Of a stretch of DNA of 64,000 nucleotides, positions 1-11,452 are shown in pieces; the first letter of the stretch is position 1, and every line of letters starts with the position of its first letter. Below the pieces are notes generated by a model. That model was not told the origin of the DNA. It did no database searches and worked only from the letters and a program-made list of their open reading frames with translations. The position numbers and the translations under genes were made by a program. Source of the DNA: Salvelinus alpinus. Lineage: Eukaryota; Chordata; Actinopteri; Salmoniformes; Salmonidae. The stretch spans positions 7,683,503 through 7,747,502 of the forward strand of contig NC_092122.1 in the NCBI RefSeq assembly GCF_045679555.1. Direction: 5' to 3'.

Positions 1-487
1 CATAGTAATTCATTTTAATTTGGCGCTCTGCATTTTCTCAGGCTTTTTGCCAAGTGATACAGTAGCGTCTTGCCTAAACTCAGATTTTTGGATATAAATA
101 TGAACTTTACCGAACAAAAATACATGTATTGTGTAATATGAAGTCCTATGAGTGTCATCTGATGAAGTTTATCAAAGGTTAGTGATTCATTTTATCTCTA
201 TTTCTGCTTTTTGATACTGCTCTCTTTAGCTGGAAAAATGGCTGTCTTTTTCTGTGACTTGGCTCATACCTAACATAATTGTTTGGTGTGCTTTCGTCGT
301 AAAACATTTTTGAAATCGGACACTTTGGCTGGATTTACAACAAGTGTAGCTTTAAAATGGTGTAAAATACTTGTATGTTTGAGGAATTTAAATTATGGGA
401 TTTCTGTTGTTTTGAATTTGGCGCCCTGCAGTTTCACTGGCTGTTGACGAGGTGGGACGCTACCGTCCCACATACCCTAGAGAGGTT
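1..487. repeat. dispersed repeat with internal direct duplication and hairpin
   Basis: A segment beginning TTTGGCGCTCTGCA near 21 is repeated imperfectly near 418 (TTTGGCGCCCTGCA), about 396 bp apart. The second copy carries the perfect hairpin GTGGGACG-CTAC-CGTCCCAC (450-469). I recognise this as a common salmonid dispersed repeat but cannot name its class. Confidence 0.4.
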
Positions 488-2350
488 AAGTTGACGTTGC
501 TCTTATATCCAATAGTTCTTCCTTCTATGTAATAAGACTTAAGATTTCCTGGGATAACAGTGTAATAAATAATGCATAAAAAAACAAAATACTGCATAGT
601 TTCCCAAGAACGCGAAGCGAGGCGACTATCTCTGTCGGCGCCATGACCCAAGACATATTGTCAGTGGAAGAGATAACTATGCACAAGCCAAGACGTCTGA
701 TTTTTATTATGGTGGACATTGGACAATAATGTCAGAAGTTGCACATGGGATGGAGGGTGGACACCTGTGAGTGAGTCTGCACTGAGTCAACCTGAAACTG
801 AGAGTCAACTGCATGTTTTCAATTATTTCATATGATGAACTGGAACATTTCAGATCTGGATAGAACAAACTTGCTATTAAAACTAAACATTAGAAACCTG
901 AGCTAGAAAACGGTCTATTCAAATCGCCGGTGTGTGTTCATAACCCCAAATGATCTGATTTTCATCACTCTGTGTTTCCAGCCAGAGGCCATTGCCAAGG
1001 GAGTGACGACCCAATCAGTTTTCCCATCAACCCATGAAATAAAGTCCCTAATAAGGGCAGTAGCAATCCATGCAGCAAGCATGCCGACTGATGAATAAAA
1101 CACACACACATACGTGCACATACATAACACACTCATGCACACGCACAAACGACCTCAATATCCATCCATGCCTTACGTCTATATGTAAATCAATACATTT
1201 GCATAACTGGTCAAAACAAAAACCCTTGAACATGGTTAGATTGGGGCCAACTGGTAGTATTATTGTTGTGGATTAGGAGATAGGGGAGGTAGTAGGAAAT
1301 GAGGGTAGAGCCCGGCTTAAAGACTGATCAGCATTTACACATACAGTATATGCTCATGTGCACACACACACACACACTAAACCAGACTGTACTTGAGAAG
1401 GGGGAGGGTGATATCAAGACTCATCAGCATTGTGTGTTTGACTAAGAGCCCTTATAGTCATCCTGCCATAGAGCCGCAGCAGCATTCAACTCTCTGGTTG
1501 CTTTGAACATTATGCTAATTGAAATACCTGATTGATATTCAGGATTATTTGTTGTTTATCCCACAACAGCAAGACTAGATGACATGCTCTACAGTCAGGA
1601 GAACCATTGTTTTGCTAAACCCTCTTACCTTGCCACAAAGAAAAGATGTGGCCTGCACTTTTATTCAATAGATTTACTAAATGTATTCACCTATATTCTT
1701 CTTCTTAGACATTTCCCACTGGGCACGCACTGATGTAATCAACATTGTTTCCACGTTCTTATCAAAAAGCATTCTAGAGACTTACATTATAGAATAGGAT
1801 GTAGCAATCACAGGAACATACTCTTGGAGTTATATATATATATATATATATATAAACATCTGTTTTATGCCCAAAAGGCTAAATGCTAAGCTTACTGACA
1901 CAGAATGAGATGGAATGTCGGCTGTTGGATTTGTTGTGTTTGAAAACCTTATCCCAGAATACTTTGGGACAGAGAAAGCAGAGGTCAAAAGGACATGTAA
2001 GGATATGTATCTATTGTTATGTTCTTGATCTTTAGCTAAGAGGATTTATGGAGATTATCGCTCTCTCTAATGGCAGTTTAGGTTTAGACTATCAACATCA
2101 TGAGTTCAGAGGGCACAAGATAGATTTGTATTGCTCTTGAAGTTAGCACTTCTGTGGAGGGATTACATCAAGTTCAGATCCAAGTTACATAACAAAACAG
2201 CATATGACAAAAAGGCAACACAGCAAAATATCCTGACATCAGATATATGGGACTTTCATCCATGCAATATCAAATAGAATATGATAAGGAATAACAATAT
2301 TTGATTGAATGAAGAAGAGATTGTCGTTTCAATGCTCAGTATGCCATTTC
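488..2350. other. no gene recognised; short microsatellites
   Basis: No exon-like frame seen. The first 230 bp may continue the preceding repeat. Contains short CA runs (about 1358-1376) and a TA run (1830-1853). Confidence 0.5.
1830..1853. repeat. (TA)n microsatellite
   Basis: Uninterrupted alternating TA, about 12 units. Confidence 0.9.
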
Positions 2351-2679
2351 TGTAAGGATCGACGCTGGAGTAGAGAAGCAGGTACGGGGAGTCAAACATT
2401 TAATCAGGAACAGACATGAAATAAGAACAGCGTCAGCACACGGGCATACAAGGACATATAACAATAACAATCAATGCTGAAGCGGGGAACAGAGCGGGGG
2501 AACAGACAGATATAGGGGAGGTAATGACATAGGTGATCGAGTCCAGGTGAGTCCAATAATCGCTGATGCACGTGATGTGGGGAAGGCAGGTGTGCGTAAT
2601 GATGGTGGCAGGAGTGTGTAATGCTGGGGAGCCTGACACCCTCGAGTGCCAGGGGGGAAGAGCGGGAGCTGGCGTGACA
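2351..2679 (-). mobile_element. probable solo LTR
   Basis: On the minus strand the 329-bp block begins TGTCACGCC and ends CCTTACA, the TG...CA ends of an LTR. It contains an ATTAAA polyadenylation-like signal about 60 bp from the end. Flanks ATTTC/GTTTC could be a 5-bp target duplication with one mismatch. No internal retroviral-type region follows, so a solo LTR is inferred. Confidence 0.5.
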
Positions 2680-3094
2680 GTTTCATCCTTTAGGAAAGTA
2701 TAAACTTGTGTTGTTTTTTACTTTGTGAATATAAGAGTGAATACCTGAGCAATCATAACGTCCTGGTGTGGGAATCACAGCAAACAGCCAAGATAGATGT
2801 GCTGTATGTTGTATAAATAAGTAGCAAATTGTAGTTATAAAGGAGCTTCAGTCCAGGACGATTGTCTCAATGTGTCTTGAGAAAGTTTGGAAGAAAACTT
2901 TGATCTGGTCCCATTTCCGCTGAACAGAGGACATGTTCAACGTTTCCGTTCCTTTCCCATCAACAGCCAGCCAGGGTGTTTTTTTCCACAGTCAGTCCCA
3001 GCCCCAGCCAGGATCAGTAAGAGAAGGTCCAGAAATGTCAGCGTTGTCTAGCTCTGGTGATGTCATTATCAGTTGACATGAAGATTGACGGTTT
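2680..3094. other. no feature recognised
   Basis: Single-copy-looking sequence without an exon-like frame or known repeat. Confidence 0.5.
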
Positions 3095-3412
3095 GGGACA
3101 GATAGAAACACTACAGACATTCCCTCAGGCCGTTAATGGTCTAGTCCACAGGGAGACGTCTGGGAATGGGACTGGGACAGATAGAAACACTACAGACATT
3201 CCCTCAGGCCGTTAATGGTCTAGTCCACAGGGAGATGTCTGGGAATGGGACTGGGACAGATAGAAATACTACAGACATTCCCTCAGGCCGTTAATGGTCT
3301 AGTCCACAGGGAGACGTCTGGGAATGGGACTGGGACAGATAGAACACTACAGACATTCCCTCAGGCCGTTAATGGTCTAGTCCACAGGGAGACGTCTGGG
3401 ACTGGGACAGAT
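3095..3412. repeat. 79-bp minisatellite, four copies
   Basis: Units start GGGACAGATAGAAA at 3095, 3174, 3253 and 3332 (exact period 79), with a shortened last step to 3404. Each unit carries CAGACATTCCCTCAGGCC and GTCCACAGGGAGACG. A small ORF across it is a by-product. Confidence 0.95.
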
Positions 3413-3484
3413 ATTTCAGCTGCAGACACAGATCTGGCTGCTAACGGTCTTGATACAAACAGACAAACACACTCACTTTACATT

Positions 3485-3626
3485 GTGGCTTAGTTGGTAG
3501 AGCATGGTGCTTGCAATGCCAGGATTGTGGGTTTGATTCCCATGGGGGATCAGTACGAAAATGTAGGCACGGACTACTGTAAGTTGCTCTGGATAAGTGT
3601 GTCTGCTAAATGACTAAAGTGTAAAA
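3485..3626 (+). mobile_element. tRNA-derived SINE (SlmI/HpaI type)
   Basis: The head has Pol III promoter boxes: box A in GTGGCTTAGTTGGTAGAGC (from 3485) and box B GGTTTGATTCC (3530-3540). The tail GCTCTGGATAAG...TCTGCTAAATGACTAAA is the salmonid SINE body. It sits directly beside the 79-bp minisatellite. Confidence 0.8.
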
Positions 3627-3837
3627 CCATTCAAGTGGAGTTCTATTGTCAATTCAGGAAATTCATTGAAAATTCAATAACTAAAGAGTGTTAAATTCCA
3701 TTTATTGAATTGGAATTTCAACATGTCCCTGAGCCTAAACAGACAGACATTCTATGAAGTCAAAAACATCCCATATCATCTCAGCTGAGGTGCCACTTGT
3801 GGACACATACCATAAGGTGCTCTTCCATGCCGTCCCT

Positions 3838-4857
3838 AGGAGGGGTGCGTCACTTGAGTGGGTTGAGTCACTGACATGATCTTCCTGTCTGGGTTGGTGC
3901 CCCCCCCCCTTGGGTTGTGCCGTGGCGGAGATCTTTGTGGGCTATACTCGGCCTTGTCTCAGGATGGTAAGTTGGTGGTTGAAGATATCCCTCTAGTGGT
4001 GTGGGGGCTGTGCTTTGGCAAAGTGGGTGGGGTTTTATCCTGCCTGTTTGGCCCTGGTCAGGGGTATCATCGGATGGGGCCACAGTGTCTCCTGACCCCT
4101 CCTGTCTCAGCCTCCAGTATTTATGCTGCAGTAGTTTGTGTCGGGGGGCTAGGGTCAGTCTGTTATATCTGGAGTACTTCTCCTGTCTTATCCGGTGTCC
4201 TGTGTGAATTTAAGTATGCTCTCTCTAATTCTCTCTTTCTCTCTTTCTTTCTTTCTTTCTCTCGGAGGACCTGAGCCCTAGGACCATGCCTCAGGACTAC
4301 CTGGCATGATGACTGCTTGCTGTCCCCAGTCCACCTGGCCGTGCTGCTGCTCCAGTTTCAACTGTTCTGCCTGCGGCTGTGGAACCCTGACCTGTTTACC
4401 GGACGTGCTACCTGTCCCAGACCTGCTGTTTTCAACTCTCTAGAGACAGCAGGAGCGGTAGAGATACTCTTAATGATCGGCTATGAAAAGCCAACTGACA
4501 TTTACTCCTGAGGTGCTGACTTGTTGCACCCTCAACAACTACTGTGATTATTATTATTTGACCATGCTGGTCATTTATGAACATTTGAACATCTTGGCCA
4601 TGTTCTGTTATAATCTCCACCCGGCACAGCCAGAAGAGGACTGGCCACCCCTCATAGCCTGGTTCCTCTCTAGGTTTCTTCCTAGGTTTTGGCCTTTCTA
4701 GGGAGTTTTTCCTAGCCACCGTGCTTCTACACCTGCATTGCTTGCTGTTTGTGGTTTTAGGCTGGGTTTCTGTACAGCACTTTGAGATATCAGCTAATGT
4801 AGGAAAGGCTATATAAATAAATTTGATTTGAATTTGATTTGATAAGGGTCTGGAGGG
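3838..4857 (+). mobile_element. non-LTR retroelement 3' region
   Basis: Recognised fish repeat containing CCTCATAGCCTGGTTCCTCT, GCACTTTGAGATATCAGC and ending in GATTTGAATTTGATTTGAT, a LINE-type tandem tail. A CTTT-rich tract lies at 4228-4262. No intact reverse transcriptase frame is present. The left limit is uncertain. Confidence 0.6.
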
Positions 4858-5353
4858 ACATTTGTCATGCAATGTTTTGACCAAGCATCTCAATGGGTTC
4901 TCATGACAATAACCAAACATGGACACCTCACACATCCTATAATTGGCAGTACTTATTGGCAGTTTGATTTCTGGGGTGTGGATATACTCTATATTTCACA
5001 ATTTTAGGCAGATTCAGTTTCCCATGGAGCTGGCAGATCACCAATTAATTAGGTTATGTCCTCATTAATCAATGTTTGAGCTAATGAGAAGTGATCACAG
5101 TTGTGATTGGCTGACCCTAGAGCTGGCCAATTTAAACAGCTATTTCATGTCGATGTGACTAGAGTGAAAACTACTCAAAAACAGGGCCCATATTTAGGAG
5201 TGCTGATTTAGGATGTTTTTTTCATTTTAAATCGTAATTAGTAAGATGATTTGGACCCGGGTGATCTGATCCTAGATCAGCAAATTTACTCTGAGATACT
5301 TTTTGAATACCGGTGAACTATTGTGTTCCTTAGCACTTGATTTTTTTATGGTG
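4858..5353. other. no feature recognised
   Basis: AT-rich sequence with no exon-like frame. Confidence 0.5.
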
Positions 5354-5978
5354 CAACCTGGTCTCACAGCATTTCAAATTATTCTGTACGTAAATCCAAG
5401 ATGCCCTTAGTATGATATGTTATGGTATGTATTCATTTGTGGATGTCCATGACCCATTTCGTATGATATGTTACGAACTACAATCCGTATTATGTTTCGA
5501 ATTTGCTAAATGTAGTATATTTCACGATTTGCAAAACATATGATATGTTAAGAATTCTAGCTAGGTGGCTAATGTTAGCTAACTGGCTAACGTTAGCTAG
5601 GCTAGGGGTTAAGGTGACATTTTGGAGTTAGGTTAAAATGTTAAGATTAGGGGAAGGGTTAACTAAAAGGGTTCATGTTAGGGTTAGGGGAATGGTTAGC
5701 TAACTAGTTGTAAAGTAGACAAAAAGTAGTAAGTAGTTGAAAAGTTGCTAATTAACAAAAATGCTATAGATGTCCATGATGAGATTAGAACTCACAACCT
5801 TTGGGTTGCTAGACATTCCCATTATGCACACACCCATCCACCCTGACCAACTACACACTTTTGTTTTGCCTTAAGTAACCATCTGCCTTATGCAACCCTA
5901 CCAAACGCAATGTATCATATTCGTTAGTGTTCCAGATTGACGTTTACTATGTTATGGCAAGTATATGAAACCAGGCTG
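5354..5978. mobile_element. MITE-like element with CCTGGTYTCA termini
   Basis: The left end AACCTGGTCTCACAG is matched in inverted form by TATGAAACCAGGCTG at the right end (5964-5978). The interior has GCTAAC/GTTAGC runs and, on the minus strand, a box B-like GTGAGTTCTAATCTC. Common in salmonid DNA; class uncertain. Confidence 0.5.
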
Positions 5979-6102
5979 TTTTGTGACACATATACAACAC
6001 ACTCTAAATCACAATTTTTACCTGCATTTCCCAAAAGCAATAGCCTCATTTACTACCTAGAGATCTTCAAATGGGGTGTTTGAAATGGCATCCTATAACC
6101 TA

Positions 6103-6240
6103 CAGATGTAAGATCTTAATTTGAGACAGTTTTCTAAAGCAGGAAAATAGTCCTGCAGCAAAAAGAAATGTGAATTATTATTTGGATATGATTAATTATA
6201 ATTAAATGTACAAGTTTGTAGGGGTTGAAACTCCTACTCT
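6103..6240. repeat. dispersed salmonid repeat fragment
   Basis: Contains ATGTAAGATCTTAATTTGAG, TCCTGCAGCA and TTTGTAGGGGTTGA, a motif set I know from salmonid dispersed repeats. The class is not identified. Confidence 0.4.
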
Positions 6241-6589
6241 GGCCAAAAGTAATGCACTGTATAGTCCAGCACTGTGAGAAAGTCTCTGGTCTGGATAGCA
6301 GTAGTAATGAGTTGATAAAGTTTATAACAGCCCCCAGGACATTTACAGGCTCTTATGAAGCCGTAAAGACTTCATACCTAGCAGACAGCCTGTCCACCCA
6401 GGGTACTCATTAACCTCTAGACATACACAACACTCTACAGGGCTGGGATTGGCTCTGAAGCAAAGAGTTTGATTAGGTTAATGAACTGGCAAAACTCAGA
6501 GTCCTTGTATGAATCAGCTCAGAGAGGAGTTTGTACCTGCAGGAAGGGACTGTACCTGGAGGCCTATACAACACCTTTACTGAGCAGAG
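6241..6589. other. no feature recognised
   Basis: No gene or known repeat evident, apart from a short GGCCAAAAGTAATGCACT motif resembling the MITE at 15065 and 31204. Confidence 0.4.
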
Positions 6590-6905
6590 AGTGAGCGTGA
6601 GAGAGAGGGGGAGAGGGAGACAAGAAAGAGACAAAAGGAGAAAGAGAGAGAGGAAGAAAGAGGGAGACAACAAGAGAGAGTGAGGAAGAGTATGAGCGAG
6701 AGAGTGAGCGAGAGAGAGAGAGAGAAAGTGAGCGAGAGAGAGCGAGCGAGAGAGAGCGCGAGAGAGAGCGCGAGAGAGAGCGCGAGAGAGAGCGCGAGAG
6801 AGAGCGCGAGAGAGAGCGCGAGAGAGAGCGCGAGAGAGCGAGCGAGAGAGCGAGCGAGAGGGAGAGAGATAAGAGACTAGAGGGAGAGAGAGAGACAAGA
6901 GAAGG

Positions 6906-6936
<31 letters not shown>

Positions 6937-7185
6937 TGAGAGATAGAGAAAGAGGGAGACAACAAAAGAATGAGAGAGAAAGAGAGAGAGAGAGAGAAAA
7001 AGCAAGAGAGAGAGCGAGAGAGAGAGAGCGAGAGAGAGCGAGCGAGAGAGAGAGCGTGCGCGAGAGCGAGCGCGAGAGCGAGGAAGAGAGAAAGAGGGAG
7101 ACAACAAGAGAGAGTGAGGAAGAGAGTGGGCGAGAGAGAGAGCAAGAGATAGAGAGTGAGAGAGCGAGAGTGAGAAAAATCAAAC
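6590..7185. repeat. GAGA/GAGAGCGC low-complexity tract
   Basis: Nearly pure purine-strand GA repeats with a core of GAGAGAGCGC decamers (about 6755-6835). It yields long Ser/Leu and Arg/Glu frames on both strands which are not genes. Confidence 0.95.
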
Positions 7186-7189
7186 GAGT

Positions 7190-7614
7190 CAATATAACTG
7201 TGCCAGGCTTGATAAACATCAAACCCAGCTCATCACCGCCAGTCATACAGCAACACAGTCATAAAGCTCTCAGTCTCAAAACAGTGTTAATTTGGTTCCC
7301 ACAGAGGACCTCTCTCTCTGCACCTGCCATCTATCACCTCTCTGTGCACAGTGATCACTCTGAGAACCATATAAAACACTACAGGCCAATGAACCATGGC
7401 ACTAATCAAAGCTGCTAACGACACAAAGTCATCCAGCACAGGTACTCCCAGCTTCACTAGAGTAGAATCGGAAAGCTTTGGGCCAAACAGTGACACAGGG
7501 AGAGTGAGCAACAATATTACAAGTTAATTCATTTGCTATAGATTTGGACTTAGTTTAAACCCTGTAATTCACTCAGTATGTTCCAATTATGATAAATGGC
7601 TAAACAACTGATTG
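7190..7614. other. no feature recognised
   Basis: No exon or known repeat could be supported between the GA tract and the LINE. Confidence 0.4.
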
Positions 7615-9612
7615 ATATCTTCAACGAGTAGGACGGAAGGATTAACTTCAGAAGCCCGACAAGGCCCTCATCCCCGTAACTCGCAGGAGAAAGAGACGGA
7701 GGTATCGTGGACGAAGATCTGGGTGTCTTGTGAGGATACGTCACCGAGAGGGTAATCTACCATTACCATTGGTCCTATTAGCAAACGTACAATCAATCTA
7801 TAATAAAAAAGACAAACTACAATCATGTATATCCTACCAACGGGACAGTCAAAGCTGTAATAAATTCTGTTTCACCGAGTCGTGGCTGAACGACGACATG
7901 AATAACATACAGCTGGCGAGTTTTAAGCTTTTTCGGCAGGATAGAACAGCGGCCTCTGGTAAGACAAGTCCTTACGGTCTATGTATATTTGTAAACAGCT
8001 GGTGCACGAAATCTAAGGAAGTCTCTAGGTTTTGCTCGCCTGAGGTAATCTCATGACAAGCTGTCTGTTTCAAACAGACCACCATACTCCCTGTGCCCAA
8101 GAACACTATGTAACCTGCCTAAATGACTACCGACCCGTAGCACTCACATCTGTAGCCATGAAGCACTTTGAAAGGCTGGTCATGGCTCACATCAACACCA
8201 TTATCCCAGAAACCCTAGACCCACCCACATTTGCATACCGCCCAACAGATCCACAGCTGAGTCAATCTCTATTGCACTCCACACTGCCCTTTCCCAAATG
8301 GACAAAAGGAACACCTATGTGAGAACGCTATTCATTGACTACAGCTCAGCGTTCAACACCATAGTGCCCTCAAAGCTCATCACTAAGCTAAGGACCCTGG
8401 GACTAAACACCTCCCTCTGCAACTGGATCCTGGACTTCCTGACGGGCTGCCCCCAGGTGGTAAGGGTAGGTAACAACACATCCACCACGCTGATCCTCAA
8501 CACAGGGGCCCCTCAGGGGTGCGTGCTCAGCCCCCTCCTGTACTCTCTATTTACCCATGACTGCATGGCCAGGCACGACTCCAACACCATCATTAAGTTT
8601 GCCGATGACACAACAGTGGTAGGCCTGATCACCGACAACGACGAGACAACCTATAGGGAGGAGGTCAGAGACCTGGCTGTGTTGTGCCAGGACAACAACC
8701 TCTCCTTCAACGTGATTTAAGACAAAGGAGATGATCGTGGACTACAGGAAAAGGAGGACGGAGCACGACCCCATTCTCATCGACGGGGCTGCAGTGGAGC
8801 AGGTTGAGAGCTTCAAGTTCCTTGGTGTCCACATCACCAACAAACTAACATGGTCCAAGCACACTAAGACAGTCGTGAAGGGGGCATGACAAAACCTATT
8901 CCCCCTCTGGAGACTGAAAATATTTGTCATGGGTCCTCAGACCCTCAAAAGGTTCTACAGCTGCACCATCGAGAGCATCCTGACTGGTTGCATCACTGCC
9001 TGGTATAGCAACTGCTCGGTCTCCGACCGCAAGGCACTACATAGGGTAGTGCGTACGGCCCAGTACATCACTGGGGCCAAGCTTCCTGCCATCCAGGACC
9101 TCTATACCAGGTGGTGTCAGAGGAAGGTCCTAAACATTGTCTAAGAATCCTGCCACCCTAGTCATAGACTGTTCTCCCTGCTACCGCACGGCAAGCGGTA
9201 CCAGAGCGCCAGCTTCTACCCCCAAGCCATAATACTCCTGAACATCTAGTCAAATGGCTACCCAGACTATTTGCATTTCCCTCCTCCCCTTTTTACGCTG
9301 CTGCTACTCTCTGTTTATTATCTATGCATAGTCCCTTTAATAACTCTACCTACATGTACATATTACCTCAATTACCTCGACTAACCGGTGCCCCTGCACA
9401 TTGACTCTGTACCAGTACCCCCTGTATGTATCCTATGTACTGTTATTTTACTGCTGCTCTTTAACTACCTGTTATTTTTATTAATTTTTTAGGTATTTTT
9501 TTCTTAAAACTGCATTGTTGGTTAAGGGCTTGTAAGTAAGTTTAGGGCTTGTAAGGGCTACACCTGTTGTATTTGGCGTATGTGACAAATAAAATGTTAT
9601 TTTGATTTGATT
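7615..9612 (+). mobile_element. LINE copy (RSg-1-like), internally deleted
   Basis: The left part codes for a relic APE-type endonuclease N-terminus (ANVQSIYNKKDKL; FTESWLNDD). It jumps near 8045-8070 into the reverse transcriptase ([45 protein letters not shown]; catalytic FADDTTVV at about 8600). Stops and frameshifts occur at about 8718 and 8889. The end is the 3' UTR with CTGCATTGTTGGTTAAGGGC and a GATTTGATT tail. Non-functional. Confidence 0.85.
8298..9144 (+). pseudogene. LINE reverse transcriptase relic
   Basis: Reverse transcriptase palm and thumb. The YADD box appears as FADD, preceded by [16 protein letters not shown] interrupts at 8718 and a TGA at about 8888, after which the conserved TIESILTGCITAWYSNCS segment continues to 9144. 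A second, longer copy of the same family lies inverted at 27775-29945. Confidence 0.8.
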
Positions 9613-10106
9613 AAATCTATTAGTTGACTGCGATTCACCATTCATGTTTAAAACAAGATTGTTCTTGCATTTGTAGAACACACAGAGAGCATGCATCACA
9701 TCACAACACAACACATACACACATGCGCACGCGCACACAAAAAAAGGAATGCAAATTCCTTCTGGCTCTTGTTATTAGGTCAGTGTAGCCCCCAGGCAGT
9801 AGCTCCCGTATGTGGATGGGAAGAGAGGCGAAGAGAGGCCAGCAGAGCAGAGGACAGTAAACGGCTGTCTTTGACACTCATCATTATTGAAAGGGAGCAT
9901 GTTCCCCAGACATCACAGCTCTGCTGACAGAGCTGCTCTCTCACCTCCCCTCTCTCCTCCTGTCCCTGACTGACCTTACCCAGCCTTATACATACAAAGG
10001 CACGCAGACACAAACACACTAATGCATGCATGGACACACACACGGGCACGGACACACACACGCGTACACACAGCCGCACTGTGCCACGCATCTTGTGTTG
10101 GTGGAA
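9613..10106. other. no gene recognised; CA-rich runs
   Basis: Contains irregular CA/CACG dinucleotide runs near 9700-9740 and 10010-10075. Confidence 0.5.
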
Positions 10107-10257
10107 GGAGCTATAGGAGGATGGGCTCATTGTAATGACTGGAATGGAGTAAATGGAACGGAGTCAGACATGTGGTTTCAATATGTTTGATGTTTTTGGA
10201 TACTGTTCCATTTATTCCATTCCAGCCATTACAATGAGCCCATCCTCCAATAGCTCC
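10107..10257. repeat. fold-back (palindromic) MITE
   Basis: Two 53-nt arms, 10107-10159 and 10205-10257, are reverse complements with 3 mismatches (GGATGGGCTCATTGTAATG and its inverse), around a 45-bp loop. This is a fold-back element, frequent in salmonid genomes. Confidence 0.85.
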
Positions 10258-10318
10258 TCAAACCAGCCTCCTCTGGTCCACACACTTCTCTCCCTTTTTA
10301 TTTTATACAAAAAAAAGT

Positions 10319-10395
10319 ATTTCACCTTTATTTAACCAGGTAGGCCAGTTGAGAACAAGTTCTCATTTACAACTGTGACCTGGCCAAGATAAAGA
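10319..10395. repeat. dispersed teleost repeat fragment
   Basis: TTTATTTAACCAGGTAGGCC and GAACAAGTTCTCATTTACAA are the signature of a very common fish dispersed repeat. Confidence 0.5.
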
Positions 10396-11107
10396 CCCTC
10401 CTTCCCTTCCCTCCACCCCTCCACCCTTCTCCTATTTCCCTGGGTGCCTTCTTTGAAAGCATTCAGCACAGGAGGGAGAACCCTATCAGTAGGTCCCACA
10501 GCATACAGAGTCCTATACACTGCTGTAAGGGTCCTTAGTTGTGCTCTGTCTTTGATGTGGGCTCTCTGGGCTAAATCTGTTCTGGGTGATTTTCAAATAA
10601 ATGTTTTGAAATATTATAAAACATGCTTAAGGTGGTTTTATTTTGTTCTTCACACTAAAAGGTTGAATGTGAAACTTTGATTGTAAGATTGATTGTAAGA
10701 AGAATATGCTAATATTTTCAATAGCCATTATGAATTTCCATAATATGTTGAAATGTGTATCAAACTGTTGAGGAGCAACTAAAAACATTTCAAACAATAA
10801 AATAATTATCCAAATCATCACTCAAAATAATGATATTCCACAAAATGGATAATATTTTAGACCCATATAAATAAAACACAGATATTACATTATTGGGTCA
10901 TTTTGACCCAGCATATGCATTCTCTGGGCGCCATGTGTACTATGCATCCTAGGGTTAAATGTCTATCTGTATATTATTCATAATGTCTTCTAAATATAAC
11001 TATACGGTCTCTGTGTCACGTGCACACCGGTCGCATGAGAATTAGACTACTGCATTGTAATGCAGCACTGCTTGCGTGTGACTGCCTCTCTTCTCCTCTG
11101 TCAACAG
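10396..11107. other. AT-rich intergenic DNA
   Basis: No repeat or exon recognised until the splice-acceptor-like tract at 11085-11107. Confidence 0.4.
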
Positions 11108-11244
11108 AAATCGTTCTCACCGGAGGGATCACAGTCCCACAAGTAAACAATTTCAACACCCATCTCATGAGCAGAGCCCTCCACACTCTGAAATCCAGAG
11201 AGAAATGGTTGACGGAGGACCTGCAGCATTTATCTAACTCATGA
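11108..11244 (+). CDS. unidentified terminal-exon candidate
   Basis: A pyrimidine-rich acceptor (CTCTTCTCCTCTGTCAACAG) ends at 11107. An open frame of 45 codons follows, reading IVLTGGITVPQVNNF and on to SREKWLTEDLQHLSNS, with TGA at 11242-11244. The residue mix is that of a real, non-repetitive protein end and the region matches none of the repeats I recognise. I do not know the family. Upstream exons were not recognised on the plus strand. It would be transcribed toward aebp2. It could also be a processed or fragmentary pseudogene. Confidence 0.4.
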
Positions 11245-11452
11245 GAGCGAAGGAGGACGAAGATGAAGAGAAGGAGGAAGAGGAAGTGGTGGAGGAAGGA
11301 AAAATATTAGGAGGTCTGGAGAGGGAGGGGCTGCGATTTGTTCGCTGTGGGTAGAGGGGGGGGGGCATAATTATTTTGTTGCTGCCCGCGCTACAGATGG
11401 CTTATCGGTCTGCTTACACAGGACAAGTAAAGTTTTCTTATTTATAAAAATC

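Noticed and set aside
3245-3493. 82-codon ORF across the 79-bp repeat
   Set aside because: Repeats with the minisatellite period; no other support.
3485-3556. tRNA gene
   Set aside because: Box A and B are present but the body continues as a salmonid SINE and there is no proper acceptor stem.
6473-7246. Long Ser/Leu-rich and Arg/Glu-rich ORFs on both strands
   Set aside because: Pure by-products of GAGA/GAGAGCGC low-complexity DNA.
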